From Phosphoribacter sp037046615 (lineage in GTDB: Bacteria > Actinomycetota > Actinomycetes > Actinomycetales > Dermatophilaceae): DNA of 64,000 nucleotides. Location of the stretch: the NCBI GenBank assembly GCA_037046615.1, contig JBAOHD010000018.1, positions 1 to 64,000 of the forward strand, read 5' to 3'. Every line of letters begins with the position of its first letter. The first letter of the stretch is position 1. The translations under genes were made by a program, and so were the position numbers. The notes below the pieces were generated by a model. The model was not told the DNA's origin and searched no databases. It worked only from the letters and a program-made list of their open reading frames with translations. Below, one piece after another: positions 56,994 to 64,000 of the stretch.

Positions 56994-58432
56994 TCAAATC
57001 CTGTGGATTGGTTGACTAGGCGGCGTTCGGTTGGGTGTCCGATTGGTCGGGCCGTTCGACCTGTTTGCCGTTGGTGAAGGGGACGCCGGCACGGACGAGG
57101 GCGACCAGGTGGGGTGCGTTGACCATGCGCCACCGGGCCTGGGCGGCTTCGATCAGCTTGAACGCCATCGCGATGCCAGCGGCTCTCGAGCCGGGGCCCT
57201 TGGTGACACGCTGCCGTAGCCGGACGGTCGCGAACGTCGACTCGATCGGGTTCGTGGTCCGCAGATGGACCCAGTGCTCGGCCGGGTAGTCGTAGAACGC
57301 GAGGAGCACGTCGAGGTCGTCGGTGATCTTCGCGGCGGCCTTGGGCCACTTGGCGCCGTACTCGGCAGCGAACACCTTCGCCGCAGCGATCGCATGATCC
57401 TTGTCTTCGGCCTGGTGGATCTCGGCGAGGGCCTTCTTCGCGTTCGGGTGGGCCGACTTCGGCAGGGCGGCCAGGACGTTGCCAGTCTTGTGGAACCAGC
57501 ACCGTTGCTCCTTGGTGTCGGGGAACACGTCCCGGACGGCCCGCCAGAACCCGAGAGCACCGTCCCCGGCGGCCAGCACCGGGGCACGCATGCCGCGGCG
57601 TTTGCAGTCGCGGAGCAGGTCGGCCCACGATTCTGACGATTCGCGGAACCCGTCGGACAAGGCGATCAGCTCCTTGTGGCCGTCAGCGCGGACCCCGATC
57701 ATCACCAGCAGGCAGATCTTGTCCTGCTCCAGGCGGACCTTTACGTGGATCCCGTCGACCCACACGTACACGTAGTCGACGTCACGCAGGCTGCGGTTGC
57801 CGAACGCGTTCGCCTCGTCTTGCCACTGGCCGGTGAGCCGGGTGATCGTCGCCGGCGACAGGCCGGCTGCCGACCCGCAGAACTGCTCCAACGCCGGCGC
57901 GAAGTCGCCACTGGACAAGCCATGCAAGTACAACAAGGGCAGCACGTCGGCCACCTGCGGCGACTTCCGCGCCCACGCCGGCAGGATCGCCGACGCGAAC
58001 CGCCTCCGCTGCCCCGGTCGCCTCATCGATGCGCTTGTCGTTGACCCGCGGCGCCTGGACCGGCACCGCCCCCGCAGCGGTCGCGACCTGGCGGGCCGCG
58101 TGGAAGCCGTTGCGGACCACCAGCCGGTGCCCGTGTTCGTCGACCTGGTCGGCGTGCTGCTCGATGTAGGCGGCCACCTCGGCCTGCAACGCCGCTGCGA
58201 GCATCCGCCGGGCCCCCTCGCGGGCCAACTCGTCCAGCATCGACCCGCCCACCCCCGCCGGGGTGTGTTGATTGGCCTCGTTCTCGTCGGGGACTACCGT
58301 GAGCATGGGCGTACCTTCCCGAACCAGCGCGTCAACGCCGGTCCTGATCAGAGCTACTTGGACTTCAGATCATCCCCGGGAAGGTGCGCCCCTTCACGTC
58401 ACCCCGCCGAGGACCATCCACAGGTTCTGATC
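56994..58432 (-). mobile_element. IS256-family insertion sequence (~1,439 bp)
   Basis: The ends are imperfect inverted repeats sharing TCAnAnCCTGTGGAT (left TCAAATCCTGTGGATTGG; right, reversed, TCAGAACCTGTGGATGG). A 4-bp direct repeat ATTG flanks it (56990-56993 and 58433-58436); IS256 elements usually make 8-9 bp, so the exact ends are approximate. It holds one Mutator-type transposase gene and interrupts an HTH gene. Confidence 0.88.
57016..58306 (-). CDS. IS256/Mutator-type transposase, frameshift near 58020
   Basis: About 429 residues from the ATG at 58306. The N-terminal DNA-binding region (LDELAREGARRMLAAALQAE, RLVVRNGFHAARQV) is followed by the DDE core: YVWVDGIHVKVRLEQDK (first Asp), VLAAGDGALGFWRAVRDVFP (second Asp), CWFHKTGNVLAALPKSAHP, and HLRTTNPIESTFATVRLR (Glu). 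One extra G in GGGG near 58020 breaks the frame; otherwise it is full length. Confidence 0.92.
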
Positions 58433-58868
58433 ATTGCTCCACGCCCGCTTCTTCGAGGATCTGCAGGACACTGCCCTTGCCGAGGGAGTACTTGGTGGTG
58501 AGCTGTGTGGTGGGAATGCCGTTCAGATAGTCCTTGATGAGGGCATGGCGAACGTCGTCCGTCAGCCGGAAGTGCAGGCTTCTGGGCACTACGTGGGGCT
58601 GTTCGGTCCGGGGATGTGGCGCCTGGCCTGCAAGTTCGGCCAGAGGCACCAGACGCCGGGAGAGGTCTGTTCTAGAGGAGTAGCGGTAAGCGAGGGCTAC
58701 CAAGGGATCGAGGTCAGACATCGTCTGGCCTCGATTTTCGTTGGGGGGAGTGCGCGGCGGGGTCAGTGCCGCTCTGACGGCGGGTGGTCAGTGGTGCCAT
58801 GCGTCAGGAATAGCGCGACAGCACCGGGGCGTTATCACTGATGAGTGAACCATCAACCAATCCACGTC

Positions 58869-58888
58869 AGTGGCGCCTTGGCGCCACT
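58869..58888 (+). promoter_or_regulatory. 9-bp perfect inverted repeat upstream of the FMN reductase
   Basis: AGTGGCGCC-TT-GGCGCCACT, ending 4 bp before the GGAGG ribosome-binding site of the next gene. It may be an operator or a translation-control hairpin. Confidence 0.55.
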
Positions 58889-58904
58889 CCCTCGGAGGCA
58901 CCCC

Positions 58905-59453
58905 GTGAACGTCCTTGTCCTCATCGGCAGCTTGCGTGAAGGCTCGACCAACCGGCAGCTTGCCGACGTCGCCATCCGTCATCTCCCCGATGGCACAGAC
59001 GTCACCATCTGGGAAGACCTCGCCGACCTCCCGCACTACTCCGAGGACCTCGAGGGTGCTGACCTGCCGTCCATTGCCGCAGCGTTCCGCCGTCGGGTGG
59101 GCGAGGCTGACGCCCTCATTGTCGTCACCCCCGAATACAACGGCTTGATGTCCAGTGCCGTGAAGAACGCCATCGACTGGGCCTCGCGTCCGCGCGGTGC
59201 GGCCTCGATCGTCGGCCTGCCGGCCGCGGTGTTGGCCGCGAGTGGCTCGGCCCGGGCGGCGCAGTGGGCCCGTGAGTCTGCCGTCCGCGCCCTCACGGTC
59301 GCGGGGGCTGCCCCGCTGGAAACCACAATCGGAATCGGCCTCGCGCACAAGGCCTTTGCTGAGGGTGACCTCATCGACCCGGACCAACGGCAGGCTGTCG
59401 CCGACCTTATCGGGACACTCGTCGCCACCAAACGCGAGGCGTCAGCCGCCTGA
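58905..59453 (+). CDS. NAD(P)H-dependent FMN reductase-like flavoprotein
   Basis: 182 residues from GTG 58905 with CTCGGAGG upstream. Flavodoxin-like fold: VNVLVLIGSLREGSTNRQLA (FMN phosphate loop), VTPEYNGLMSSAVKNAIDWA (the family PEYN motif), then PAAVLAASGSARAAQWARES. It reduces flavin or quinone-type acceptors using NAD(P)H. It is the first host-like gene after the island and is preceded by a small palindrome that may control it. Confidence 0.9.
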   Translation: MNVLVLIGSLREGSTNRQLADVAIRHLPDGTDVTIWEDLADLPHYSEDLEGADLPSIAAAFRRRVGEADALIVVTPEYNGLMSSAVKNAIDWASRPRGAASIVGLPAAVLAASGSARAAQWARESAVRALTVAGAAPLETTIGIGLAHKAFAEGDLIDPDQRQAVADLIGTLVATKREASAA

Positions 59454-59485
59454 GCGGAGCCAGCGGCACCCGAGCGACGGGCCGA

Positions 59486-60925
59486 TCAAGCTCGGTCGCT
59501 CCCAGCCGCAGTTGCCTCGACCCAGGCGGCGGCGCGCAGCACACCGACGTCGTCGAACCGCCTTCCCGACACCTGCACCCCGACCTCGCGACCGTCGGCA
59601 CGTCGCCCCATCGGCACCGCGCAGGACGGCTGTCCCGACATCGAGAACGGGACGGTAAACCCGATGTGCGCCATCCCATCAGCCGGGTCAGCGCCCCATG
59701 GCATCGGCCACTCCGCCGGGAATGCGCTCACCGGCGCCACCGGCGACAGCACGATGTCGTATGCCGTCGTCGCAGCCACGGTCGCGCCGCGCAGTCCCAG
59801 CATGGCGTGGTAATCGCGCAATGTCCGGAGCCCCGACCCGTCAGCGGCCGCCTCGGCCCACTCCCGGATATACGGCAGCACGCGGTCGCGGGCCTCGGGT
59901 GAGAGCCCCTCAAGGTCAGACCACAGCCGCAACCGCCAAAAGCGGTCCAGCGCAACCAGAGTCGCCTCGCTGAGCCACGGCGTGAGCACCTCGACATCGG
60001 CGCCACCGTCGGCGAAAAGCCGCCCGGCCGCCTCGGCGACGTCGCGCAGGATCGGGTCACCCGGCATACCCGCTCCGGGGTCGAGCAGGAGCCCGACGCG
60101 CAGCCCTCGCGCCCCGGAAGCGTTTCCACCCGCCTCGGGGAGTCGCCAATCCAGGTGCGTTGCAGGCAAAGCCGTCCAGTCGCGGGCGTCGTGACCACTG
60201 ATGACGGCCATGGCAGCCGCGGCATCGGCAACATTCCGGGTGATCGGACCTGCGACCCGTCCGAGGTAGGGCGATTCGAGGGGCACCCGACCGTAGGACG
60301 GCTTGTGGCCGACGAGCCCCAGCCAGGTGGCCGGGAGTCTGATCGAGCCGCCGATGTCGGTGCCGATATGGATGGGACCGTAGCCAGCAGCCGCAGCCGC
60401 CCCCGCCCCACCGGAACTCCCGCCCGTCGTCAGCGTCGGGTCCAGCGGCGATCGCGACACCCCGTAGAGCGACGAGACGCCCGAGGAGAGCATCCCCCAG
60501 TCCGGCATGGTCGTCGTCCCCACGATGATTGCCCCCGCCGCCTTCAATCGCGCGACGACGGGGGAGTCCTCGGTCGGGGTCCGGGGCGTGGCCCCGGCCG
60601 AGCCCGAGCGCAACGGCACCCCCGCCCGCGCCAGGTTTTCCTTCACGGTGACCGGTATGCCGTCCAGCGGCCCGACCGGGGCGCCTGCGTCCCAGCGACC
60701 CCGCGACTCGTGAGCTGCAGCCATCGCCAACTCCCCAGGAAGGCGGTCGGCCAACGCGTTGATCGTCGGCTCGGCCAGGTCGATGCGCCGCAGCACCGCT
60801 CCCATGACCTCGACAGGGGACAGCGAGCGGTCGGCGAATCCATCCGCGAGCTCGCCCACCGACAGACCGGCGAGGCGGTCCGAATGTCCCTCGGGAAGGT
60901 CGCGGACGGCATACGAGCTGGTCAT
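59486..60925 (-). CDS. Amidase-signature family enzyme
   Basis: 479 residues, intact. The Ser-cisSer-Lys triad is visible: Lys in PVTVKENLARAG, the cis-Ser in TTGGSSGGAGAAAAAGYG, and the nucleophile in GTDIGGSIRLPATWLGLVGH. The C-terminal half is a typical amidase lid (DYHAMLGLRG, SPVAPVSAFPAEW). It hydrolyses amides; the substrate is not predictable, and no GatB/GatC genes are near, so it is not the tRNA amidotransferase. The ATG is at 60925; divergent from the transporter operon, which might import its substrate. Confidence 0.9.
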   Translation of the reverse strand: MTSSYAVRDLPEGHSDRLAGLSVGELADGFADRSLSPVEVMGAVLRRIDLAEPTINALADRLPGELAMAAAHESRGRWDAGAPVGPLDGIPVTVKENLARAGVPLRSGSAGATPRTPTEDSPVVARLKAAGAIIVGTTTMPDWGMLSSGVSSLYGVSRSPLDPTLTTGGSSGGAGAAAAAGYGPIHIGTDIGGSIRLPATWLGLVGHKPSYGRVPLESPYLGRVAGPITRNVADAAAAMAVISGHDARDWTALPATHLDWRLPEAGGNASGARGLRVGLLLDPGAGMPGDPILRDVAEAAGRLFADGGADVEVLTPWLSEATLVALDRFWRLRLWSDLEGLSPEARDRVLPYIREWAEAAADGSGLRTLRDYHAMLGLRGATVAATTAYDIVLSPVAPVSAFPAEWPMPWGADPADGMAHIGFTVPFSMSGQPSCAVPMGRRADGREVGVQVSGRRFDDVGVLRAAAWVEATAAGSDRA

Positions 60926-61074
60926 CGCGCTCCTCCCGGGCTGGCGTGTGGTCGTGGTCCGCAGCCTAGACCTGCGACCTACCGAGGAGTAGATGACGGT
61001 TGGGTCTCGACACGCCGCCTGCGGAATCCGCGCCTGCCGTGCAGGCGTTCTCACCGCGTACTCTGTGCGGCACG

Positions 61075-61100
61075 TGACGCGCACACCACCGTGCGCGTCA
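61075..61100 (+). promoter_or_regulatory. 10-bp perfect hairpin in the transporter leader
   Basis: TGACGCGCAC-ACCACC-GTGCGCGTCA lies 51 bp before the GTG of the binding-protein gene, in the divergent amidase/transporter gap. It could be an operator or a leader hairpin; no other riboswitch-like structure was seen in the gap. Confidence 0.5.
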
Positions 61101-61151
61101 TGCGATCAACCCAGTGTCACCCCGTCCATCGGACCCGGTTGGAGACCCCCA

Positions 61152-62693
61152 GTGACCTCTCGGACCCCCCGCCTCGCGCGGTTTGTCGTCCCTTTCGCAG
61201 CCCTCGCGCTCGCCCTGACCGCCTGCTCGGCGGGGTCGACCACGAGCCCAGCCCCGTCCGGCTCCGCCGGATCCACCAACTCCACGTCGACTGACAAGAT
61301 CACGCTCGGCCTCGTGGCTGAGCCCGCGAGCCTTGACTTCACGAAGTCAGACGGCGCCGCGATCCCGCAGGCTCTCCTCGTCAACGTCTACGAGGGGCTG
61401 GTCAAGCTCGACCAGGACGGGAAGATCGTCCCCGCCCTGGCCAAGTCGTGGAAGGTCAGCGACGACAAGAAGACCTACACCTTCGACCTCGTCGAGGGCG
61501 CGAAGTTCACGAGCGGGGCGGCGTTCACCGCCGACGACGCCGTCTTCTCGATCAAGCGGGTCGCGACCGACTGGACCACCTCGCTCAAGAAGGGCATGGA
61601 GGTCGTCACCGACGTCAAAGCCGTCTCACCGACGCAGGTGCAGGTCACCCTGTCCGCGCCGAGCAACGACTGGCTCTACCGGATGACCACGCACCTCGGG
61701 GCGATGTTTTCCCAGACCGGCGTCGCCGACATCGCGACCAAGCCGATCGGCACCGGGCCCTACACCTTCACCTCATGGAACCGGGGCGACTCGATCACGT
61801 TGACCCGCAACGATTCCTACTGGGGCGCTAAGCCCTACTACCAGACCGTCGTCCTCAAGTACTTCAAGGACGCCACGGCCCTCAACAACGCCCTCCTCAC
61901 CGGCGCGATCAACGTCATCACGACGGTCCAGGCACCCGAGGCCCTGGCTCAGTTCACGTCCAACCCGAAGTACCAGGTCATCGAGGGCACGACCAACGGC
62001 GAGGTCCTGCTGTCGTTCAACAACAGCAAGGACATCTTCAAGGACAAGAAGGTCCGTGAGGCGATCCGCCGCGGCATCGACCACAAGGCCCTCATGGACA
62101 CCTGCTGGGCCGGGAAGGGCACCCTCGTCGGGTCCTTCGTGCCCCCGACCGACCCGTGGTACGAAGACCTCACGGGCGTCATGCCATTCGACAAGGCCAA
62201 GGCCAGCGCCCTGCTCGCCGAGGCCGGCAAGACCGGGGCCACGCTGCGTTTGCGCGTGCCGACCCTCCCGTATGCCGTGTCGTGCGGCCAGGTCGTCAAG
62301 GCCCAGCTCGAGGCCGTCGGCTTCAAGGTCGAACTCGACCAGCTCGAGTTCCCCGCCGCGTGGGTCACCCAGGTCTTCAAGGGTGGCGACTTCGACATGT
62401 CGATCGTCGCCCACGTCGAACCGCGCGACATGAAGGCGGTCTTCGGCAACCCTGACTACTACACCCGCTACGCCACGCCCGAGTACGTCGCCCTCATGAA
62501 GGCCGCCGACGAGGGATCTGCCGAAGACCAAGTCACCAACCTCAAGAAGGCGGGACGCCTGCTCGCCGAGGACGCTGCGGGTGACGTGCTCTTCGTCCTG
62601 CCCAACCTCATGGTGGCCGACAAGGGCATCACCGGACTGCCCAAGAACGCCATCGCCGTCGCGCTCGACCTCACCAAGCTCGGCAAGAGCTGA
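61152..62693 (+). CDS. ABC transporter substrate-binding lipoprotein (peptide/nickel family, SBP_bac_5)
   Basis: 513 residues from GTG 61152 (GGAGACC upstream). A signal peptide with lipobox LTAC places the lipidated Cys at residue 25, followed by a Ser/Thr/Gly linker. The family 5 fold shows SLDFTKSDGAAIPQALLVNV, VYEGLVKLDQDG, GTGPYTFTSWNRGDSITLTR, NSKDIFKDKKVREAIRRGID and FPAAWVTQVFKGGDFDMSIV. Extracytoplasmic binding of a peptide-like solute is expected. A 17-bp hairpin separates it from the permease genes, favouring higher expression of the binding protein. Confidence 0.94.
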   Translation: MTSRTPRLARFVVPFAALALALTACSAGSTTSPAPSGSAGSTNSTSTDKITLGLVAEPASLDFTKSDGAAIPQALLVNVYEGLVKLDQDGKIVPALAKSWKVSDDKKTYTFDLVEGAKFTSGAAFTADDAVFSIKRVATDWTTSLKKGMEVVTDVKAVSPTQVQVTLSAPSNDWLYRMTTHLGAMFSQTGVADIATKPIGTGPYTFTSWNRGDSITLTRNDSYWGAKPYYQTVVLKYFKDATALNNALLTGAINVITTVQAPEALAQFTSNPKYQVIEGTTNGEVLLSFNNSKDIFKDKKVREAIRRGIDHKALMDTCWAGKGTLVGSFVPPTDPWYEDLTGVMPFDKAKASALLAEAGKTGATLRLRVPTLPYAVSCGQVVKAQLEAVGFKVELDQLEFPAAWVTQVFKGGDFDMSIVAHVEPRDMKAVFGNPDYYTRYATPEYVALMKAADEGSAEDQVTNLKKAGRLLAEDAAGDVLFVLPNLMVADKGITGLPKNAIAVALDLTKLGKS

Positions 62694-62729
62694 CCCGCCG
62701 GGGTCGGCCCCACGCACCCTCACCGCGTG

Positions 62730-62771
62730 TCGATACCCGTCCACGAGTCAGGATTCGTGGACGGGTATCGA
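62730..62771 (+). terminator. Intra-operon hairpin between binding protein and permease
   Basis: A perfect 17-bp stem (TCGATACCCGTCCACGA and complement) with an 8-nt loop, 36 bp after the lipoprotein stop. It probably terminates most transcripts or protects the 3' end of the lipoprotein mRNA. Confidence 0.8.
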
Positions 62772-62823
62772 ACGCTGGGGCGTCGCACGGCCCCCTTGCA
62801 CCACAACATGATTGGGTGGGCGC

Positions 62824-63775
62824 ATGCTGTTGCGCGTGGCTGAGCGCACCGTGATCCTCCTCGTGAGCCTCGCGGTGAGTTCGCTGTTGGTCTTCGGCTT
62901 CATGGTGCTGCTGCCCGGCGATCCCGCGCGCGTCGCCCTCGGGGTCAACGCCAACGACGAGTTGGTCGCGCAACTTCGTCACGAATACGGCCTCGACCGC
63001 CCGGTCGTGACGCAATACCTCGACTGGGTCGGTGGGCTCGTCCGGTTTGACCTCGGCACGAGTTACATCAGCAAGGCCGCAGATCGCTCCCCAGATCGCC
63101 GACCGGCTGCAGGTGTCGCTCATCCTTGTCGCGGCATCGATGGCGCTCGCGCTGCTGATCGCGATCCCGCTCGGCACCTTCATGGCCGTGCGCCACCAGA
63201 AACCCTCGGGCCTCGTCCTGTCGGCCATCAGTCAGATCGGGGTGGCCGTCCCGGCCTTCCTCGCCGGCATCCTGCTCATCACCGTCTTCGCGGTCCAGCT
63301 CGGCTGGCTGCCATCAGGCGGGTGGACGCCGCCGGCCCAGGACCCGCGGCTGTTCCTCACCCAACTCGTCCTGCCGACTCTCTCGCTGGGCCTGGTCCAA
63401 GCCGCCGTGCTCACCCGCTACGTCAGATCGGCGGTGCTCGACGTGCTGCGGGAGGACTATCTGCGCACCGCCCGCGCCAAAGGCCTCACTCCCATGCGGG
63501 CCCTCGTCCGCCACGGCCTGCGCAACGCCGCCGTCCCGGTCGTCACGGTCCTCGGCCTCCAGCTGGCGACCCTGTTGGTCGGGGCAGTCGTCATCGAGCG
63601 GGTCTTCTTCATCCCCGGGCTCGGGTCGCTGCTGCTCGACGCGGTCGGCAACCGGGACCTCATCGTCGTCCAGGACGTCGTCATGGTCCTCGTCGTCGCG
63701 GTCCTCGTCGTCAACTTCCTCGTGGACCTGCTCTATCTCGTCATCGACCCCCGCTTGCGGACGGGAGCCCGATGA
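62824..63775 (+). CDS. ABC transporter permease, DppB/OppB type (frameshift near 63075)
   Basis: About 316 residues. The N-terminal membrane helix (VILLVSLAVSSLLVFGFMVL) leads to LPGDPARVALG and the periplasmic YGLDRPVVTQYLDWVGGLVR, FDLGTSY. Then five more helices follow and the EAA-type loop EDYLRTARAKGLTPMRALVR, which contacts the ATPase. One extra C (GGC[C]GCAG, near 63075) breaks the frame before IAPQIADRLQVSL. ATG 62824. The stop overlaps the next permease start (ATGA). Confidence 0.93.
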
Positions 63776-64000
63776 CCCTCCCCAGCGGCTTCTCCCGCCT
63801 TGCCACCGGCCTCCTGCCGGCCGGTGGGCAGCGGTCCCGGCGAGCGGTCGGCGCGACCATCGCCATCGGCGGCTCCATCGTCGGGCTCATCGCTCTCGTG
63901 GGTGTGGTCTCGTTGGTGTGGACCCCATATGACCCCGGGGCGATCGACCCCACCTCCCGGTTGCAGACCTCATCCGGCGGCACACTGGCTCGGCACCGAC
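63772..64000 (+). CDS. ABC transporter permease, DppC/OppC type (partial, runs off window)
   Basis: The ATG overlaps the previous stop. A short cytoplasmic start is followed by one membrane helix (AIGGSIVGLIALVGVVSLVW) and TPYDPGAIDPTSRLQ, the usual DppC N-terminus. Just before the window edge a one-base break precedes the family HWLGTD motif. The ATPase genes presumably follow. Confidence 0.88.
   Translation, partial: MTLPSGFSRLATGLLPAGGQRSRRAVGATIAIGGSIVGLIALVGVVSLVWTPYDPGAIDPTSRLQTSSGGTLARHR

Larger units (their letters stand above)
56811..58721 (-). pseudogene. HTH-domain gene interrupted by the IS256-family element
   Basis: The 5' part (58721 to 58434, 96 codons) starts MSDLDPLVALAYRYSSRTDL and ends with a helix-turn-helix (IPTTQLTTKYSLGKGSVLQI, LEEAGVEQ). 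The 3' part (56993 to 56811) reads on as LLAGVPLRRQGLNEIEIDAA then LARVAKQLDSAPTTVNRALQ, a second HTH, to TAG. Removing the IS and one ATTG copy restores one frame of 156 codons. Such double-HTH proteins accompany recombinases on actinobacterial elements; a resolvase-like DNA-binding or regulatory role is inferred. Confidence 0.82.

Noticed and set aside
56994..57004. TCAAATCCTGT, an 11-bp match to the tRNA-fMet T-arm, as a possible attR
   Set aside because: It is the inverted-repeat end of the IS256-family element, matched at the other end of that element; it lies inside the IS and no longer tRNA match surrounds it.

Overview
The window is high-GC DNA from an actinobacterium. Gene content and order suggest Micrococcales, most likely an Intrasporangiaceae/Dermatophilaceae-type organism (inference). 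Evidence includes GTG starts, frequent ATGA stop/start overlaps, an encoded CCA on an initiator tRNA, and WhiB7, AdnAB, mycoredoxin, UPF0182 and PPA1309-type genes. Positions 1-37.2 kb follow, gene after gene, the conserved actinobacterial block known in Mycobacterium tuberculosis as roughly Rv3213c to Rv3193c: ParA, RhlE-type helicase, ferritin-like protein, DUF3107, TetR, MoeBR, AdnA, AdnB, NudC, mycoredoxin, UvrD2, WhiB7, ABC1 kinase, a ThiF-like protein, DUF2342, a PDZ/Lon-like protease and UPF0182. Lineage-specific genes (PPK2, enoyl-CoA hydratase, MoaE, Nudix and others) are interleaved.

At 37.29 kb lies an initiator tRNA-fMet gene. A serine recombinase gene ends inside it and opens a foreign island of about 21 kb (37.3 to about 58.8 kb). 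The recombinase, an ImmA-type protease and an XRE (ImmR-type) repressor form an excision-control module. Its repressor gene is split by an IS1634-family element flanked by a perfect 97-bp direct repeat. Next come an RHH protein, the antirestriction protein ArdA, a solitary DNA methyltransferase, a replication-relaxation protein and small unknown genes. The island continues with a six-gene operon on the other strand: hsdM, hsdS, a GIY-YIG nuclease, hsdR, a YgjP-type metallopeptidase and an AbiJ/TIGR02391-like protein. It ends with an HTH gene interrupted by an IS256-family element.

From 58.9 kb host-like sequence resumes: an NAD(P)H-dependent FMN reductase, an amidase on the opposite strand, and a dipeptide/nickel-type ABC transporter (binding lipoprotein, DppB-type permease, start of a DppC-type permease) running off the window.

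Two observations cut across the window. (i) The octamer GTATGCCG/CGGCATAC occurs about 47 times in the left host segment and 5 times in the right one. By eye it is absent from the island. That is far above composition expectation and balanced between strands. (ii) Many genes are broken by single-base frameshifts that look like sequence or assembly errors, usually one extra base just 5' of a G. Gene spans below are therefore given across those breaks. No stretch over 300 bases lacks a gene or an annotated leader.
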